From a bacterium (GTDB taxonomy: Bacteria; Electryoneota; RPQS01): a stretch of DNA of 64,000 nucleotides. Every line of letters begins with the position of its first letter. Positions within the stretch are counted from its first letter, which is position 1. The DNA is taken from the NCBI GenBank assembly GCA_036504735.1, contig DASXUQ010000019.1, positions 248,001 to 312,000 on the forward strand. Reading direction: 5' to 3'. Below, in pieces: positions 36,979 to 46,226 of this stretch. The position numbers and the translations under genes were made by a program. The notes under the pieces were generated by a model. It saw only the letters and a list, made by a program, of their open reading frames with translations. It made no database searches and was not told where the DNA came from.

Positions 36979-38610
36979 TCAGAATCGGTCCAACCCCTCG
37001 CTCTCCTCGCGGCTGTTCAGGGGGATCACTCGCTCCGGTTTGTGCTCATTCCGTTTCTGAGCCTTTGTGGCGGCCTTCCGCATGGATTGCTTGGGGACCA
37101 TGGTTTGCGCCGCTCCCCTGCGGATCATGCCGTCGTTGCGCTTTCCACTGCCGTTAACCAGCGCGGTGAGTTCATTGACCAGATCGGTCAGGCTTTCGGC
37201 CTGGCCCGCCATCTCCTCGGCGGCACTGGCGCTTTCCTCGGCGTTGCCGCTGTTCTGTTGTGTGACCGCATTCATCTGCGTCACTGCGCCGTTGATCTGT
37301 TCGATCCCCTTCGACTGCTCCGCACTGGCCGCCGCGATTTCCTCCACCAGATTGGCCACCTTGCCCGAGGCCGTCGTCACATCACCCAAGGCCGTCTTCA
37401 GCCCGTCCACGATCTGCACCCCGCCGTTGACCCGGTTCACGTTTTCTTCGATCAGCGATCCGGTGTTCTTGGCCGCTTCGGCAGCACGCATGGCAAGATT
37501 CCGCACTTCTTCAGCGACGACGGCGAAACCCTTCCCTGCTTCCCCGGCACGGGCCGCTTCCACCGCCGCATTCAACGCCAAGAGATTCGTCTGGAAGGCG
37601 ATCTCGTCGATGGTCTTGATGATTTTGGAGGTCTGATCGGACGCGCTCTTGATGTCCTTCATCGCCGAGTCCATCGTGTCGGTGCCCTTGGCCGCCTTGT
37701 CCACCAGGCTCTTTGTCTCGCTCATGAGTTGGGCCACCGTGCGGGTGTTGTCCGCATTCTGCTTGGTCATCGAGGACAACTCTTCCAAGCTGCTGCTGGT
37801 CTCTTCAATCGACGCTGCCTGCTCCTGGGATCCTTGGGCCACTCCCTGCGCCGAAGACGACACCTGCGTGGCCGCGCTGGCGATATTGCTCGCCCCTTCA
37901 CCCGCCGCGCCGGTGATACGGTTCAAACTGCGCGAAATACTCAAACTGAGGAAGATCCCAAAGGCCAGAGCGGAGCACATTCCCAGCAAGGCAAACAGCG
38001 TCGACAGAGTGCGCGATGTGGCCGCACTGGCAACGGCTTGCTTTCCCTGCTCCTCGGCGTCCCGCGCACAGACTTGGGTAGTGCTATCCACCTTGTCCAT
38101 AACAGCATCCGCTGCCGCTCCCAATTCCCCATAGAGCGACGCGTTAACTTGAGCCAAGAGTTGTCTCGCCTCAGCCTGATTCCGTGCGCGCATATAACTT
38201 TGTACTTCCGGCACGAAGCGGGAAAAGGCCTGTCGATAGGCATCCAGCGCTTTGTTGTCGTCCTTCCACTCCGCGGCTTCCGCAGCGGTGTGTGGTCCCT
38301 TATCGTACATCTTCCACGCCGCGTCCAGTTCACTCCACTTCCGGTTGACGCTGCTCTCCCACTCCTGTTTGCGGTCCGCAGGATAAACCGGATTGACGAT
38401 CTCGTCGCACAGCATGTCAACTCCAATGAGCATACTGCGAATCTGATCCAAGACGGTTAACTGAGGAATTTGGTTGTCGGCGAACTCACTCGCCGTTCGG
38501 CTTTCACTCTGCGCTGTGGAAAAGCCAACCCAACCTACCACCCCGACAATCAGGCCGACAATGCAGAACGATCCGATTAACTTGACTTTCAGAGACATGT
38601 TAGCAAACAT
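36979..38610 (-). CDS. methyl-accepting chemotaxis protein (MCP-5)
   Basis: A 543-residue HAMP-less chemoreceptor with TM1 near 9-31, a four-helix-type sensor ([19 protein letters not shown] near 65) and TM2 near 202-222. The signalling region is nearly identical to that of MCP-1. The tail is [16 protein letters not shown], slightly longer than in its neighbours. The start at 38610 ([15 protein letters not shown]) is eight bases after AGGAG; the upstream extension in frame has no membrane-protein character. It has no adjacent cheW, unlike the other small-sensor receptors. Confidence 0.95.
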   Translation of the reverse strand: MFANMSLKVKLIGSFCIVGLIVGVVGWVGFSTAQSESRTASEFADNQIPQLTVLDQIRSMLIGVDMLCDEIVNPVYPADRKQEWESSVNRKWSELDAAWKMYDKGPHTAAEAAEWKDDNKALDAYRQAFSRFVPEVQSYMRARNQAEARQLLAQVNASLYGELGAAADAVMDKVDSTTQVCARDAEEQGKQAVASAATSRTLSTLFALLGMCSALAFGIFLSLSISRSLNRITGAAGEGASNIASAATQVSSSAQGVAQGSQEQAASIEETSSSLEELSSMTKQNADNTRTVAQLMSETKSLVDKAAKGTDTMDSAMKDIKSASDQTSKIIKTIDEIAFQTNLLALNAAVEAARAGEAGKGFAVVAEEVRNLAMRAAEAAKNTGSLIEENVNRVNGGVQIVDGLKTALGDVTTASGKVANLVEEIAAASAEQSKGIEQINGAVTQMNAVTQQNSGNAEESASAAEEMAGQAESLTDLVNELTALVNGSGKRNDGMIRRGAAQTMVPKQSMRKAATKAQKRNEHKPERVIPLNSREESEGLDRF

Positions 38611-38996
38611 GTGCATTTCTCCTGCGCGTGTTGTCTCTGCCGAAACCCGATGGTGCGTAAAACTGTGTTTGGAAACCGCGCCCCCGAAATCCGGCAGCGA
38701 ATTCATGTGTGTTGCGTGAGGACTCGGTGACAAAGCGGCTCGCGCTCCTTCCCCGATGAATCATCCTCGGATTCTCTCATATGTGCATCTTCATCCCGTC
38801 CCGGGTGAAGCGTGTCGTTAGCGCTCGCAAATCAAGGGCCGTTATGAGTGGCACTGACCCTATTCTCTGATAATTGTGGATTTAACGATACGGTTACCAA
38901 GAACAGGGGTCCCCTTTCGTTTTTCCTTTGCTGGAGTAGGCAAAAGAGTGTCCGATCCCCTCGCGCCGCCAGGGTCTGCAATGCTGCCGGACTGCA
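38611..38996. other. gene-free region upstream of MCP-5
   Basis: About 385 bases between MCP-5 and the MCP-6 terminator. No gene is supported. It presumably carries the MCP-5 promoter, but I see no clear elements. Confidence 0.4.
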
Positions 38997-39029
38997 ACAA
39001 AAACGGAGAGCCGCGCAGGCTCTCCGTTT
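38997..39029 (-). terminator. rho-independent terminator after MCP-6
   Basis: A perfect 12-base-pair stem AAACGGAGAGCC/GGCTCTCCGTTT with a five-base loop followed by a T run on the minus strand. The stem core is shared with the terminator after MCP-4. Confidence 0.88.
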
Positions 39030-39053
39030 CCATGTTTCGACAGTGTGGGTAGC

Positions 39054-40679
39054 TTAAAAGGCCGAAATCTCGTCGCGCTCATCCAGGGGAATCTTCCGTT
39101 CCGGATTTGTCGCTCCTGTGCGCTTGGGGCGATCAACCGTGCCGCGTTTTGCGGGGCGCTTCAGGGCTGCCGGTCCCGCCGGACGCTCATAGTGAGGCCG
39201 ACCGCTCTTCTCCCCACCATTGACCAGCACTGTCAGCTCGCTCACCAGATCGGTCAGGCTTTCGGCCTGGCCCGCCATCTCCTCGGCGGCACTGGCGCTT
39301 TCCTCGGCGTTGCCGCTGTTCTGTTGCGTCACCGCATTCATCTGCGTCACTGCCACGTTGATCTGTTCAATCCCCTTCGACTGCTCCGCCGATGCCGCTG
39401 CGATTTCAGTGACAAGATTGGCGACCTTGCCCGAAGAGGTCGTCACATCGCCCAAGGCTGTCTTCAGCCCGTCCACGATCTGCACCCCGCCGTTGACCCG
39501 GTTCACGTTTTCTTCGATCAGGCTACCGGTGTTCTTGGCCGCTTCAGCCGCCCGCATCGCCAGGTTGCGCACTTCTTCGGCCACCACCGCGAAACCCTTG
39601 CCTGCTTCTCCGGCACGGGCCGCTTCCACTGCCGCGTTCAAGGCCAAGAGATTCGTTTGGAAGGCGATCTCGTCGATCGTCTTGATGATCTTGGACGTCT
39701 GATCGGACGCGCTCTTGATATCCTTCATCGCCGCGTCCATCGTCTGCGTTCCCGCCGCCGCCTTGTCGATCAGCGTCTTGGCTTCACTCATCAGGTTCGC
39801 AACCGTCTTGGTATTGTCCGCATTCTGCTTGGTCATCGAGGCCAGCTCCTCCAGTGACGAACTGGTTTCCTCAATCGACGCCGCCTGCTCCTGAGATCCT
39901 TGGGCGACGCCCTGCGCCGACGACGACACCTGCGTGGCCGCGCTGGCGATATTGCTCGCCCCTTCGCCCGCCGCGCCGGTGATGCGGTTCAAGCTGCGCG
40001 AAATACTCAAACTGAGGACAATTCCGAAGCCCAAGGCAAGGATCACGGCCAGCACTCCAATGACACTCGCCATGACCTTGGAACTGGCTGCGCTCGACTC
40101 GGCGTTCTTGATTTCGCCTTGGACGTCCTGTACGCAGCCGTCAATCAATTCCTGCAATTTATCAGCCGACGTCTTGGCAGCCGCAGCCCACTCGGGCCGG
40201 GCCACAATGTCATTCATCTGGTCGAGCAGAGCCGCTTGCTCCTTCGAGTCACGCGATTGCTGGTAACGCAGCGCCACGGGATGCAACTCATCCAGATTGC
40301 GCCGCCAGTCCTTCATCGCGGTCATGAGATCTTTCCATTCCGCCGCGCTCTTCTCGTCCATCGGAATCGATTCATAGTTCTTGATTCCATCGTCTATGAA
40401 TTTCAGGGCTTCTTCCATATCGCTGGCGTAGGCTTGGCGCCGCTCAAAGGTCAGAGCAGGATTCAACATGCGAAAATAATCCATGCGTGCCAGGGTCTGG
40501 CCATGACGAATCAGTGCCAGCCCACGATAGCTGGGAAATTTCTCATTGCCGATCAGATCCACATTTACTTGCCCCGTATTCGCGGCCGAGAAGCCCACCC
40601 ACCCGACAATGCTCACCAGCAGCGCCACAATGCAGAAGGATCCGATAAGCTTGGATTTCAAAGACAAATTAGCGATCAT
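39054..40679 (-). CDS. methyl-accepting chemotaxis protein (MCP-6)
   Basis: A 541-residue HAMP-less chemoreceptor. TM1 is near 9-31, the sensor is four-helix-type with [19 protein letters not shown] near 65, and TM2 is near 203-225. The signalling hairpin shares features with both MCP-1 (QGVAQ segment) and MCP-2 ([30 protein letters not shown]), suggesting recombination between paralogues. The tail is [19 protein letters not shown] lies seven bases before the ATG at 40679. It follows cheW-4 by 69 bases. Confidence 0.95.
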   Translation of the reverse strand: MIANLSLKSKLIGSFCIVALLVSIVGWVGFSAANTGQVNVDLIGNEKFPSYRGLALIRHGQTLARMDYFRMLNPALTFERRQAYASDMEEALKFIDDGIKNYESIPMDEKSAAEWKDLMTAMKDWRRNLDELHPVALRYQQSRDSKEQAALLDQMNDIVARPEWAAAAKTSADKLQELIDGCVQDVQGEIKNAESSAASSKVMASVIGVLAVILALGFGIVLSLSISRSLNRITGAAGEGASNIASAATQVSSSAQGVAQGSQEQAASIEETSSSLEELASMTKQNADNTKTVANLMSEAKTLIDKAAAGTQTMDAAMKDIKSASDQTSKIIKTIDEIAFQTNLLALNAAVEAARAGEAGKGFAVVAEEVRNLAMRAAEAAKNTGSLIEENVNRVNGGVQIVDGLKTALGDVTTSSGKVANLVTEIAAASAEQSKGIEQINVAVTQMNAVTQQNSGNAEESASAAEEMAGQAESLTDLVSELTVLVNGGEKSGRPHYERPAGPAALKRPAKRGTVDRPKRTGATNPERKIPLDERDEISAF

Positions 40680-40748
40680 CTCGTGACTCCTCTAAGGGTT
40701 TTCTGCTTTCGAAGCAGATGAGTTGTTGTACAAAGTCCACGGCTCAGT

Positions 40749-41246
40749 TCAAGCGTCCGCCAGCGGGGAGTTGGCCATGGCCTCCGAGAGAACTTTGTTG
40801 ATCTCCAGCAATATTTTGACACGACCCTTGGCTTTGGCCATGCCGAGGATAAAGTCATTCTGCACTGCGACCCCCACGTTGGGAGCATCCTCGATGTCCT
40901 CCCCCCGGATGTCCAGCACCTCCGAGACCTTGTCCACCACTACCCCCATCAGATTGCCCTGCACGTCCACCACGATGATGCACGTTTCCGCCGTCTGCTC
41001 CGTGCCCTCCATCCCGAACTTCAACCGCAGGTCGATCACCGGGATCACCTTCCCCCGCAAATTGATCACCCCTTTGACATAGGGAGGCATCCCCGGAACC
41101 GCCGTCGTGCTCATGCTCCCGATGATTTCCCGAACCTTCAAAATCTCCAACCCATACTCTTCGCCCGCCAACTCAAATGTCAAATACTTACCGGCTCGTT
41201 GATCTGCGGAAGTGCCGGCCCTTGCTTGAGCGACTTGTTGTTCCAT
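40749..41246 (-). CDS. cheW: chemotaxis adaptor CheW-4
   Basis: A 165-residue CheW. The core matches the others except for single changes such as GMPPYVKG for GMPAYVKG. The N-terminus (MEQQVAQARAGTSADQRA) and C-terminus (LSEAMANSPLADA) are its own. AGGA is before the ATG. It forms a cheW-mcp cassette with MCP-6 at the upstream end of the array. Confidence 0.96.
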   Translation of the reverse strand: MEQQVAQARAGTSADQRAGKYLTFELAGEEYGLEILKVREIIGSMSTTAVPGMPPYVKGVINLRGKVIPVIDLRLKFGMEGTEQTAETCIIVVDVQGNLMGVVVDKVSEVLDIRGEDIEDAPNVGVAVQNDFILGMAKAKGRVKILLEINKVLSEAMANSPLADA

Positions 41247-41574
41247 AACCGGTTCCTGAAAAGTGTTTGGTGCCGCAGACGATGACGTCTGCTAAAGACT
41301 GCCACGCGCCGGCGCAACATCGGAGAGCATCCGCCTCTGACCGTTTGCTTTTGAATCCCGAGCGAGGTCACGCGCTTAAAGGCAAGAAGGGTGCCGCGCA
41401 GGCAGTGCGTCAGGGCTGTCCCATAGGTGATCATGCTGCGGATCAATCTCGTAGTGAGCCCGCGACACAAGCCCGCGGTGTATGGTCATATTATTCAGGA
41501 TGCGACATTTTCTTCCGGGGCCGTGCGCGATTGTCCACAGCCGTTGCGCCATCGTCCGGATGTGGCGCCGGCAC
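41247..41574. other. gene-free region upstream of cheW-4
   Basis: About 330 bases. Frames present are antisense or have no RBS or family resemblance. It should carry the promoter of the cheW-4/MCP-6 unit; I see no clear elements. Confidence 0.4.
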
Positions 41575-41606
41575 AAACACAAAAGCCGCGAGCCGAAGAC
41601 TCGCGG
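41575..41606 (-). terminator. rho-independent terminator after the receiver-like gene
   Basis: CCGCGAG/CTCGCGG stem with a seven-base loop followed by CTTTTGTG on the minus strand, 36 bases past the stop codon. Confidence 0.75.
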
Positions 41607-41642
41607 TGTGAGTAAAAGTGGATCGCCTGCTGTGTTCCGGTC

Positions 41643-42167
41643 TTACACGCGCTCCAGGACGCCGGAGCACATCGCGCCTTGCGGGCACCCGGAATCCGAT
41701 TGCCGGGAGAAGGTGGACATGACTCTTGCGCAGGTGTGAATCAGGTCAACCAGTTCCCGTTTCTCGTCGAGCAGCGCGCGCATCTCGAGGGCATGCCGCA
41801 CGGTGAGAAACAGTTCCGCCCGGCTCCACGGCATGGGGAGCGCAAGGTGCGCCACTCCGTCGTCGCCAACCTCCGATGCGTAACAGGCCGTCAAATCCCG
41901 GGTCGCCATGACCCGCAGCGTGTCCGGCCAACGCAGCATTACGACCCGCAACAGCTCGTCACTGCATACTCCGGGCGCCTGTTCACCGCACAGAATAATC
42001 GCGACAGGTTGCGAAGCCAGAATTTCCAATGCGCTTTCCACACTCGCCGCCGCAATGACCTTATGCGTGCGACGATCAAGTAATTGCTCAACAGACCTCG
42101 ACAACCGGTGATCGCTGGCTACCACCAATACCGCTTGAATCGACGCGTCTGTGCTTTGATCAGTCAT
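41643..42167 (-). CDS. degenerate receiver-domain protein
   Basis: A 174-residue protein that aligns with CheY-like receivers (AVLVVASDHRLSRSVEQLL, then AIILCGEQAPGVCSDELLR, then TLRVMATRDL and LALPMPWSRAELFLTVRHAL). The acidic pair is replaced (VASD), the phosphoacceptor aspartate position is a glycine (LCGEQAP) and the KPW lysine is a methionine (PMPW). The pattern around PMPW and WPDT resembles receivers of the RpfG/DQRMPG type. It is therefore likely phosphorylation-independent. A 45-residue tail has three cysteines. The start at 42167 follows GGAG by six bases. It lies 34 bases after the Fis-like gene. Confidence 0.7.
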   Translation of the reverse strand: MTDQSTDASIQAVLVVASDHRLSRSVEQLLDRRTHKVIAAASVESALEILASQPVAIILCGEQAPGVCSDELLRVVMLRWPDTLRVMATRDLTACYASEVGDDGVAHLALPMPWSRAELFLTVRHALEMRALLDEKRELVDLIHTCARVMSTFSRQSDSGCPQGAMCSGVLERV

Positions 42168-42201
42168 GAGCCGCTCCATGGGGAAGGGTTGCCGTGCGGT
42201 T

Positions 42202-42552
42202 TCACTCATCCCGGTCACTGCCCAGCGTGTTTCCCACGGGCAGTATCACAGTGATCGGTGAACCGGATTCCAGCAAGGTCATATCGATGCTGCGCATCGC
42301 GTTCATGTCAATGCCCAACTGGTTGATCTTTCGAGTCAAGCAGCGGCGGGACACACCGAGAGCGCGTGCCGTTCGTGTCACATTGCCCGCAAACCGCCGC
42401 AGTGAGATGCTGATAAACGCTGTCTCGAACGCGTCTTGGGCACCGGCCAGGTCTACCGGGCAGTTCTTGATGACTAGTGTGAATAACTTCGGTTGGCGCA
42501 ACGGAACCTCGTCGCTGCCAAGCTCCTGAGCCGTAAACTCCAGGACCGCCAT
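42202..42552 (-). CDS. Fis-type helix-turn-helix DNA-binding protein
   Basis: A 116-residue protein. Residues about 45-90 match the Fis/NtrC C-terminal DNA-binding domain: ETAFISISLRRFAGNVTRTA followed by RALGVSRRCLTRKINQLGID. There is no AAA+ sigma-54 module and no receiver in the chain. Downstream, after 34 bases, is a degenerate receiver protein, so the pair looks like a split ActR/RegA-type regulator. The start at 42552 (MAVLEFTAQ) has AGGAG ten bases upstream; a longer frame lacks an RBS. Confidence 0.72.
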   Translation of the reverse strand: MAVLEFTAQELGSDEVPLRQPKLFTLVIKNCPVDLAGAQDAFETAFISISLRRFAGNVTRTARALGVSRRCLTRKINQLGIDMNAMRSIDMTLLESGSPITVILPVGNTLGSDRDE

Positions 42553-43026
42553 TCGTCTCTGACTCCTGAATCGCGCATGTAATACCTTCCGACCCACCGC
42601 AGGGAAGCCGCGCCGGCGTATCTTGGCCGCGGGCATCGCGACGCAAAATGCTTTTCCACGCTATCGCAAATGCAATGCCGTCTGGCAATGGGAATGCAAT
42701 GTCTCACTTATGGGAAAATCTCTTCGCACAAGTGGGACAAGTTTGACTAAGGGCGGCGCGATCAACCGTGGAAGGCGGTCGAAATGCTCTGCCATGATTT
42801 GAATTACTTGACAGTTGGGCCTCAATCCGTATCTACCGGGTAAATGAGGATAGTTTTGTCCTCCTTTAAATATCGCACATATTTGGCGAAGAATCAATAA
42901 TACTGACCACCCCCTCGGCCACAACCCCAAATTAGTTGAGCCAGAGTGTGGTTGGCTTGTTGGGGGGCTTTTAGGAGGATGATGTCGTCTAAACTCGTGC
43001 AAAAAGTAACAAGCCCTAAAGCTTAC
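42553..43026. other. intergenic region between divergent regulator and vor genes
   Basis: About 475 bases. It holds a candidate plus-strand promoter (TTGACA at 42808, 16-base spacer, TATCTA at 42830; the -10 is weak). An imperfect GC-rich dyad follows (about 42908-42970) in which a CCCCCTCGGCCA arm faces TGGCTTGTTGGGGGG, followed by CTTTT, which could be an attenuator ahead of the small gene. A 127-codon minus-strand frame here has no support. Confidence 0.4.
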
Positions 43027-43043
43027 AAAGGAGGGACTATTCA

Positions 43044-43163
43044 ATGGCCATTCAGGGTCTGTGCTATCTGCTTGAAATTGCTTTAATCGCGATTCACTGT
43101 TACAAAACGGATAAACTTATCCGATTGAAATTAGAAGAGGAAATGAGTATATTGAAACGCTAA
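43044..43163 (+). CDS. 39-residue membrane miniprotein ahead of the vor genes
   Basis: A short gene with a strong ribosome-binding site AAAGGAGGG eight bases before the ATG. The protein starts MAIQGLCYLLEIALIAIHCY (one hydrophobic helix, residues about 3-20, with two cysteines) and ends in a charged amphipathic stretch (KTDKLIRLKLEEEMSILKR). It is 86 bases ahead of the vor ferredoxin gene on the same strand and may be co-transcribed. I know no family for it. The RBS and the membrane-then-charged design make a real gene likely. Confidence 0.6.
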   Translation: MAIQGLCYLLEIALIAIHCYKTDKLIRLKLEEEMSILKR

Positions 43164-43249
43164 GCCCGCTACGCGCTATCGCCAGCGGCTCAAACGAAAA
43201 ATCATAGCCGGAACGAGTCTTAACCGCTCCGGCGGACGATGGAGGTGCC

Positions 43250-43501
43250 ATGTCGGACAACAATGTGCCCCGTGTCGAAGTCGTGCCCAACCTTTGCAAA
43301 GCCTGTCAGCGCTGCGTTGAAGCCTGTGCACCGGCTTGTTTGGTAACTAACACAGACCGGGCGTTCAACGAACTGGGTTATCAGTGGATCGTGTATACAG
43401 GCCACGGCTGCACCGGTTGCGGTGTGTGCTTCTATGTGTGTCCTGAACCCGGTGCGATTGCGGTGTACAAGAGAGAGCGGGAGAAAAAAGCGGTCGAATG
43501 A
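43250..43501 (+). CDS. vorD: 2-oxoacid:ferredoxin oxidoreductase delta subunit (2[4Fe-4S] ferredoxin)
   Basis: An 83-residue ferredoxin-type subunit. Cluster motifs are [12 protein letters not shown] near residue 16 and [12 protein letters not shown] near 54. GGAGG lies just before the ATG. It is the first of three genes of the oxidoreductase; vor naming follows family resemblance of the next gene and is tentative. Confidence 0.85.
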   Translation: MSDNNVPRVEVVPNLCKACQRCVEACAPACLVTNTDRAFNELGYQWIVYTGHGCTGCGVCFYVCPEPGAIAVYKREREKKAVE

Positions 43502-43526
43502 TCGTCGTGACCGCAAAGGAATTTCC

Positions 43527-44573
43527 ATGCAAAAGGAATTAATCAAAGGCAACGAGGCGGTTATCAAAGGCGCGATCATGGCGGGATGCAGCCAGTACTT
43601 CGGCTATCCCATCACTCCCGCGTCCGAAATCGCTCAGGCAGCATCCAAGTATCTGCCGCCCGTCGGGGGAACGTTCATTCAGGCCGAATCCGAAGTTGCG
43701 GCAATTAACATGGTGTATGGCGCGGCAGCAGCCGGCATGCGCGTGATGACCGCGTCCTCCGGCCCCGGCATTTCCCTCAAACAAGAAGGCATCTCCTATA
43801 TCGCCTGCGCCGAACTGCCCTGCGTCATCGTCGACGTCATGCGCGCCGGCCCGGGATTGGGAAACATCTGGCCCGAACAGGGCGATTATCATCAGGTCGT
43901 GTGGGGCGGCGGTCACGGCAACTATAAGTGCATCGTGCTCGCTCCCAATGGCGCGCAGGAAATGTGCGACCTCACCATGCTGGCTTTCGACCTCGCCGAC
44001 AAGTACCGCTGCCCGGCTTTTGTCCTGGCGGACGGCTACGTCGGTCAGATGATGGAACCCGTCGTCTTCCCGCGCAAGCGCTATCAGGTGCCGCGCCGTG
44101 ACTGGGCTCTCTACGGTGACAAGGAATCCAAGGACAATCTCGTCAGTTCCATTTTCATGAGCGCCGGCGGCCTCGAAGAACAGAACTTCAAGCTGCAAGC
44201 CAAGTACGCGGAAATGGAAGCGAACGAAGTCCGCGTTCAGGAAATCAAGACCGATGACGCCGACCTGATCGTCATCGGCTACGGGATCGTCTCGCGCATG
44301 CTGCAGTCCGTGGTGGAGCACCTCCGCGCGGATGGAAAAAAGATCGGTATGCTGCGCCCCATTACCCTGTTCCCCTTCCCGTCAGAGCGGCTGATGGAAC
44401 TGGCGCAGCAGGGCAAGCACTTCCTCGTGGTCGAACTGTCCAATGGCCAGATGCTCAAAGACGTGCAGTTGGCTACGCGGCAAATCACCCCGATTCATTT
44501 CTACAACCGCATGGGCGGTGCGGTGCCGTCGGTGGAAGAACTCGCGAACGTCGCGCGCAAATACTTGAAGTAG
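43527..44573 (+). CDS. vorB: 2-oxoacid:ferredoxin oxidoreductase alpha subunit, VorB-like
   Basis: A 348-residue alpha subunit. The signature is [20 protein letters not shown] near residue 18, with [18 protein letters not shown] near 73 and the C-terminal domain with [20 protein letters not shown]. Family knowledge links this short alpha type, with no N-terminal gamma domain, to branched-chain 2-oxoacid oxidoreductases. The real start at 43527 follows AAAGGA; it begins 25 bases after vorD. Confidence 0.87.
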   Translation: MQKELIKGNEAVIKGAIMAGCSQYFGYPITPASEIAQAASKYLPPVGGTFIQAESEVAAINMVYGAAAAGMRVMTASSGPGISLKQEGISYIACAELPCVIVDVMRAGPGLGNIWPEQGDYHQVVWGGGHGNYKCIVLAPNGAQEMCDLTMLAFDLADKYRCPAFVLADGYVGQMMEPVVFPRKRYQVPRRDWALYGDKESKDNLVSSIFMSAGGLEEQNFKLQAKYAEMEANEVRVQEIKTDDADLIVIGYGIVSRMLQSVVEHLRADGKKIGMLRPITLFPFPSERLMELAQQGKHFLVVELSNGQMLKDVQLATRQITPIHFYNRMGGAVPSVEELANVARKYLK

Positions 44574-44583
44574 GAGACCCATC

Positions 44584-46059
44584 ATGGCAACCAATATCCT
44601 CAAAAAGCCCGCGGCGTTTTACGATCACTTTGACCGCTGGCGTGAAACCCAGAACCAGACCACGCACTACTGCCCCGGCTGCAGTCACGGCAACGCCCAC
44701 AAGCTGATTGCCGAGGCCGTCGATGAACTCGGCCTCGCCGACCGTGGCGTGTTCGTCTCCCCCGTCGGCTGCTCGGTGTTCGCCTATTATTACTTCGCCA
44801 TGGGCAACATCCAAGCGGCTCACGGCCGCGCTCCGGCAGTAGCCACGGGCGTCAAGCGTTCCCATCCGAATTCCATCGTCATGACCTATCAGGGTGACGG
44901 TGACCTGGCCTCCATCGGCGGTCTGGAAATTCTCCACGCGGCCAACCGTGGCGAGAATATGACCGTGTTCTTCATCAACAACGGCATCTACGGCATGACC
45001 GGCGGCCAGATGGCGGCCACCAGCCTGCTGGGCATGAAGACCACCACCAGCCCCTATGGCCGTAATGCCGAGACCGAAGGCTACCCGCTGAAGGTCTGCG
45101 AACTGCTGGCCACCCTCGAAGCTCCCGTGTTCATTCAGCGCTGCCACCTCGGCGACGCCAAAGGCATCATGGCCGCCCGCAAGGCCGTTAAGAAGGCCAT
45201 CCAGAATCAGGCGGAAGGCAAGGGCTTCTCCTTTGTCGAACTGCTCGCCGCCTGCCCCTCCGGCTGGAAGATGGAGCCGGTAGCCGCCGACCGCTATATC
45301 ATCGAGAAGATGGTCCCCATCTTCCCCGTGCAGGTCTTCAAGGATGAATCCGCCACGCGTGTCGGTCACATCCACGAACCGAAGCAGGTGAACGGTGACG
45401 AAGAGCTGTTCGAAGCTCTGGACCTCGGCAAGTTCGGCGAGACCCACCCTTACAATGAAGCCTACATTAAGGCGTTCAAGACCACGCATCTGAAGTTCGC
45501 CGGCTTCGGCGGTCAGGGCGTGCTGACGGCGGGCATCATTCTCGCCGCGGCCGGTATGCAGGAGAATCTCGAAGTCTCCTGGATTCCGTCCTACGGTCCG
45601 GAAATGCGCGGCGGCAGTGCCAATGCGTCCGTCGTCCTCTCCAAGGATCCTGTCGGCTCCCCGCTGGTCGTGGATCCGGACATTCTCGTCGCCATGAACG
45701 ATCCGTCTCTCGATACGTTCGAAGAGACCGTGAAGCCCGGCGGCCTGATTGTGGTGAACTCCTCGATCATCGCCCGCAAGCTGCATCGCACCGACGTCGA
45801 TGTGCTCTACATCCCGCTGACGGACATCGCGTCCGAGCAGGGTATCCAGCAGGCGGCCAACGTGGTGCTACTGGGTGCGCTCATGGAGTACACCAAGCTT
45901 GTTCCCATCGAGACCATCAAGGAAATCATTCCCCTCGGCCTTAAGCGCAAGGCGCTCATCGAGCAGAACCTGAAGATCGTGGACGCCGGCGTGGAATGGG
46001 TCCGCAAGAATGTCCCGGGCAAAAAGCCTGCGGCCAAACCGGCCATGGCTGAAAAGTAG
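44584..46059 (+). CDS. vorA: 2-oxoacid:ferredoxin oxidoreductase, fused beta and gamma subunits
   Basis: A 491-residue fusion. Residues 1-295 are the TPP-binding beta subunit (THYCPGCSHGNAHKLIAEA near 27, VSPVGCSVFAYYYFAMGNIQ near 58, GDGDLASIGGLEILHAANRG with NNGIYGMTGGQMAATSLLG). Residues about 305-480 are the gamma domain (FAGFGGQGVLTAGIILAAAG near 307, SYGPEMRGGSANASVVLS near 336). An alanine- and lysine-rich tail closes it. It begins ten bases after vorB. Together the three proteins form a complete alpha-beta-gamma-delta enzyme converting a branched-chain 2-oxoacid to acyl-CoA with reduced ferredoxin; substrate is inferred. Confidence 0.9.
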   Translation: MATNILKKPAAFYDHFDRWRETQNQTTHYCPGCSHGNAHKLIAEAVDELGLADRGVFVSPVGCSVFAYYYFAMGNIQAAHGRAPAVATGVKRSHPNSIVMTYQGDGDLASIGGLEILHAANRGENMTVFFINNGIYGMTGGQMAATSLLGMKTTTSPYGRNAETEGYPLKVCELLATLEAPVFIQRCHLGDAKGIMAARKAVKKAIQNQAEGKGFSFVELLAACPSGWKMEPVAADRYIIEKMVPIFPVQVFKDESATRVGHIHEPKQVNGDEELFEALDLGKFGETHPYNEAYIKAFKTTHLKFAGFGGQGVLTAGIILAAAGMQENLEVSWIPSYGPEMRGGSANASVVLSKDPVGSPLVVDPDILVAMNDPSLDTFEETVKPGGLIVVNSSIIARKLHRTDVDVLYIPLTDIASEQGIQQAANVVLLGALMEYTKLVPIETIKEIIPLGLKRKALIEQNLKIVDAGVEWVRKNVPGKKPAAKPAMAEK

Positions 46060-46095
46060 TCGCCCTCGCCCGGGTGCGTTTGTCGGCCCGGTTTA

Positions 46096-46141
46096 AATAG
46101 AAAACGCCCTGCGGATCGTAAGCCGCAGGGCGTTTTCTATT
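46096..46141. terminator. long bidirectional terminator
   Basis: Perfect 19-base arms (46096-46114 and 46123-46141) around an eight-base loop, with A/T-rich outer ends. It serves the vor operon on the plus strand and possibly the repeat-protein gene on the minus strand. Confidence 0.88.
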
Positions 46142-46226
46142 CCGCTTCACCACAGCCTTGGAGCGGGACGGCCCATCAGCCGCCCCGCCCATTCAGCGTT
46201 CCTCGTTTCTCGTTCATCGTTTCCAA

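Noticed and set aside
42661-43044. 127-codon minus-strand frame opposite the vor leader
   Set aside because: Odd composition, overlaps the vor control region and the small plus-strand gene, no family match.
42973-43080. Alternative 35-codon plus-strand frame after AGGAGG overlapping the miniprotein
   Set aside because: RBS touches the ATG (spacing zero to three) and the product looks less protein-like than the 39-residue one.
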